From NCBI RefSeq assembly GCF_014191985.1, contig NZ_JACHXI010000004.1, positions 215,451 through 279,450 of the forward strand: DNA of 64,000 nucleotides, in the 5' to 3' direction. The notes under the pieces are model-generated. The model was given only the letters and a program-made list of their open reading frames with translations, did not search any database and was not told the DNA's origin. Below are positions 63,942-64,000 of this stretch, piece by piece; within the stretch, counting starts at the first letter, position 1, and every line of letters starts with the position of its first letter. A program made the translations under genes and the position numbers. Origin of the DNA: Azomonas macrocytogenes (GTDB lineage: Bacteria > Pseudomonadota > Gammaproteobacteria > Pseudomonadales > Pseudomonadaceae).

Positions 63942-64000
63942 CCCGCAGGCAGCTGGTTAGCCCAGCAGTCAGCGGCAAGCAATTGAGTAGAAAACGAAAT
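63942..64000 (+). other. Start of the rRNA operon leader (cut by window end)
   Basis: The last ~60 bp follow the rRNA-type promoter and contain no ORF. The 16S gene itself is not in the window. The identification rests on the promoter and the position after tyrS. Confidence 0.6.

Overview
The window is a chromosomal segment of a Pseudomonas-type gammaproteobacterium. The evidence is gene content and order. maeB / mrcA / pilMNOPQ-aroK-aroB-damX-like / gltBD / hemE, comF-bioBFHCD, and argC-erpA-anmK-M23 peptidase-tyrS followed by an rRNA promoter are arrangements I know from Pseudomonas chromosomes. I cannot fix the species from sequence alone. No plasmid, phage, CRISPR or insertion sequence was found. 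Most genes are core metabolism or cell-envelope genes.

Layout. 1-18127: a 5'-truncated malic enzyme gene, PBP1A on the opposite strand, the type IV pilus alignment/secretin operon (with pilM broken), shikimate genes aroK and aroB, a SPOR-domain AAA protein, and both subunits of glutamate synthase ending at a strong terminator. 18172-21690: hemE, then a decayed stretch with palindromic repeats, the last third of an ABC ATPase, two overlapping membrane-protein frames and a ~630 bp inverted-repeat element. 21692-32968: trxC, a small unknown protein, selO, mscK, a tautomerase-MFS pair facing a LysR regulator, rlmJ, srkA and comF. 32958-37609: a BirA-type operator and the biotin genes bioB, bioF, bioH, bioC, bioD. 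37688-42711: an acyl-CoA dehydrogenase, a GlcG-family protein, a probable RsmY/RsmZ-type regulatory RNA, a Tat-exported PhoX phosphatase behind a Pho-box-like site, and a small unknown protein.

42896-46929 is a cell-surface-signalling iron module: ECF sigma factor, FecR-type anti-sigma and TonB receptor, with Fur-box-like sites. 47528-55859 looks like a stress and signalling block: cytoplasmic trehalase, a 52-residue Pmp3-family membrane peptide behind an AlgU-like promoter, and a four-gene translationally coupled cluster (CHASE3 hybrid kinase with three receiver domains, CheR, receiver-less CheB, receiver-kinase). That cluster has no chemoreceptor gene and is the most interesting system here. 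55878-64000 holds a MATE transporter, a small membrane protein, hemJ, argC, erpA, anmK, a murein DD-endopeptidase, tyrS and the start of an rRNA operon (promoter and leader only).

The genes look native and mostly intact. The clear exceptions are pilM (one frameshift plus one in-frame stop) and the ABC transporter remnant. Start codons were moved from the longest possible ORF wherever a ribosome-binding site, overlap or family alignment favoured an internal start.
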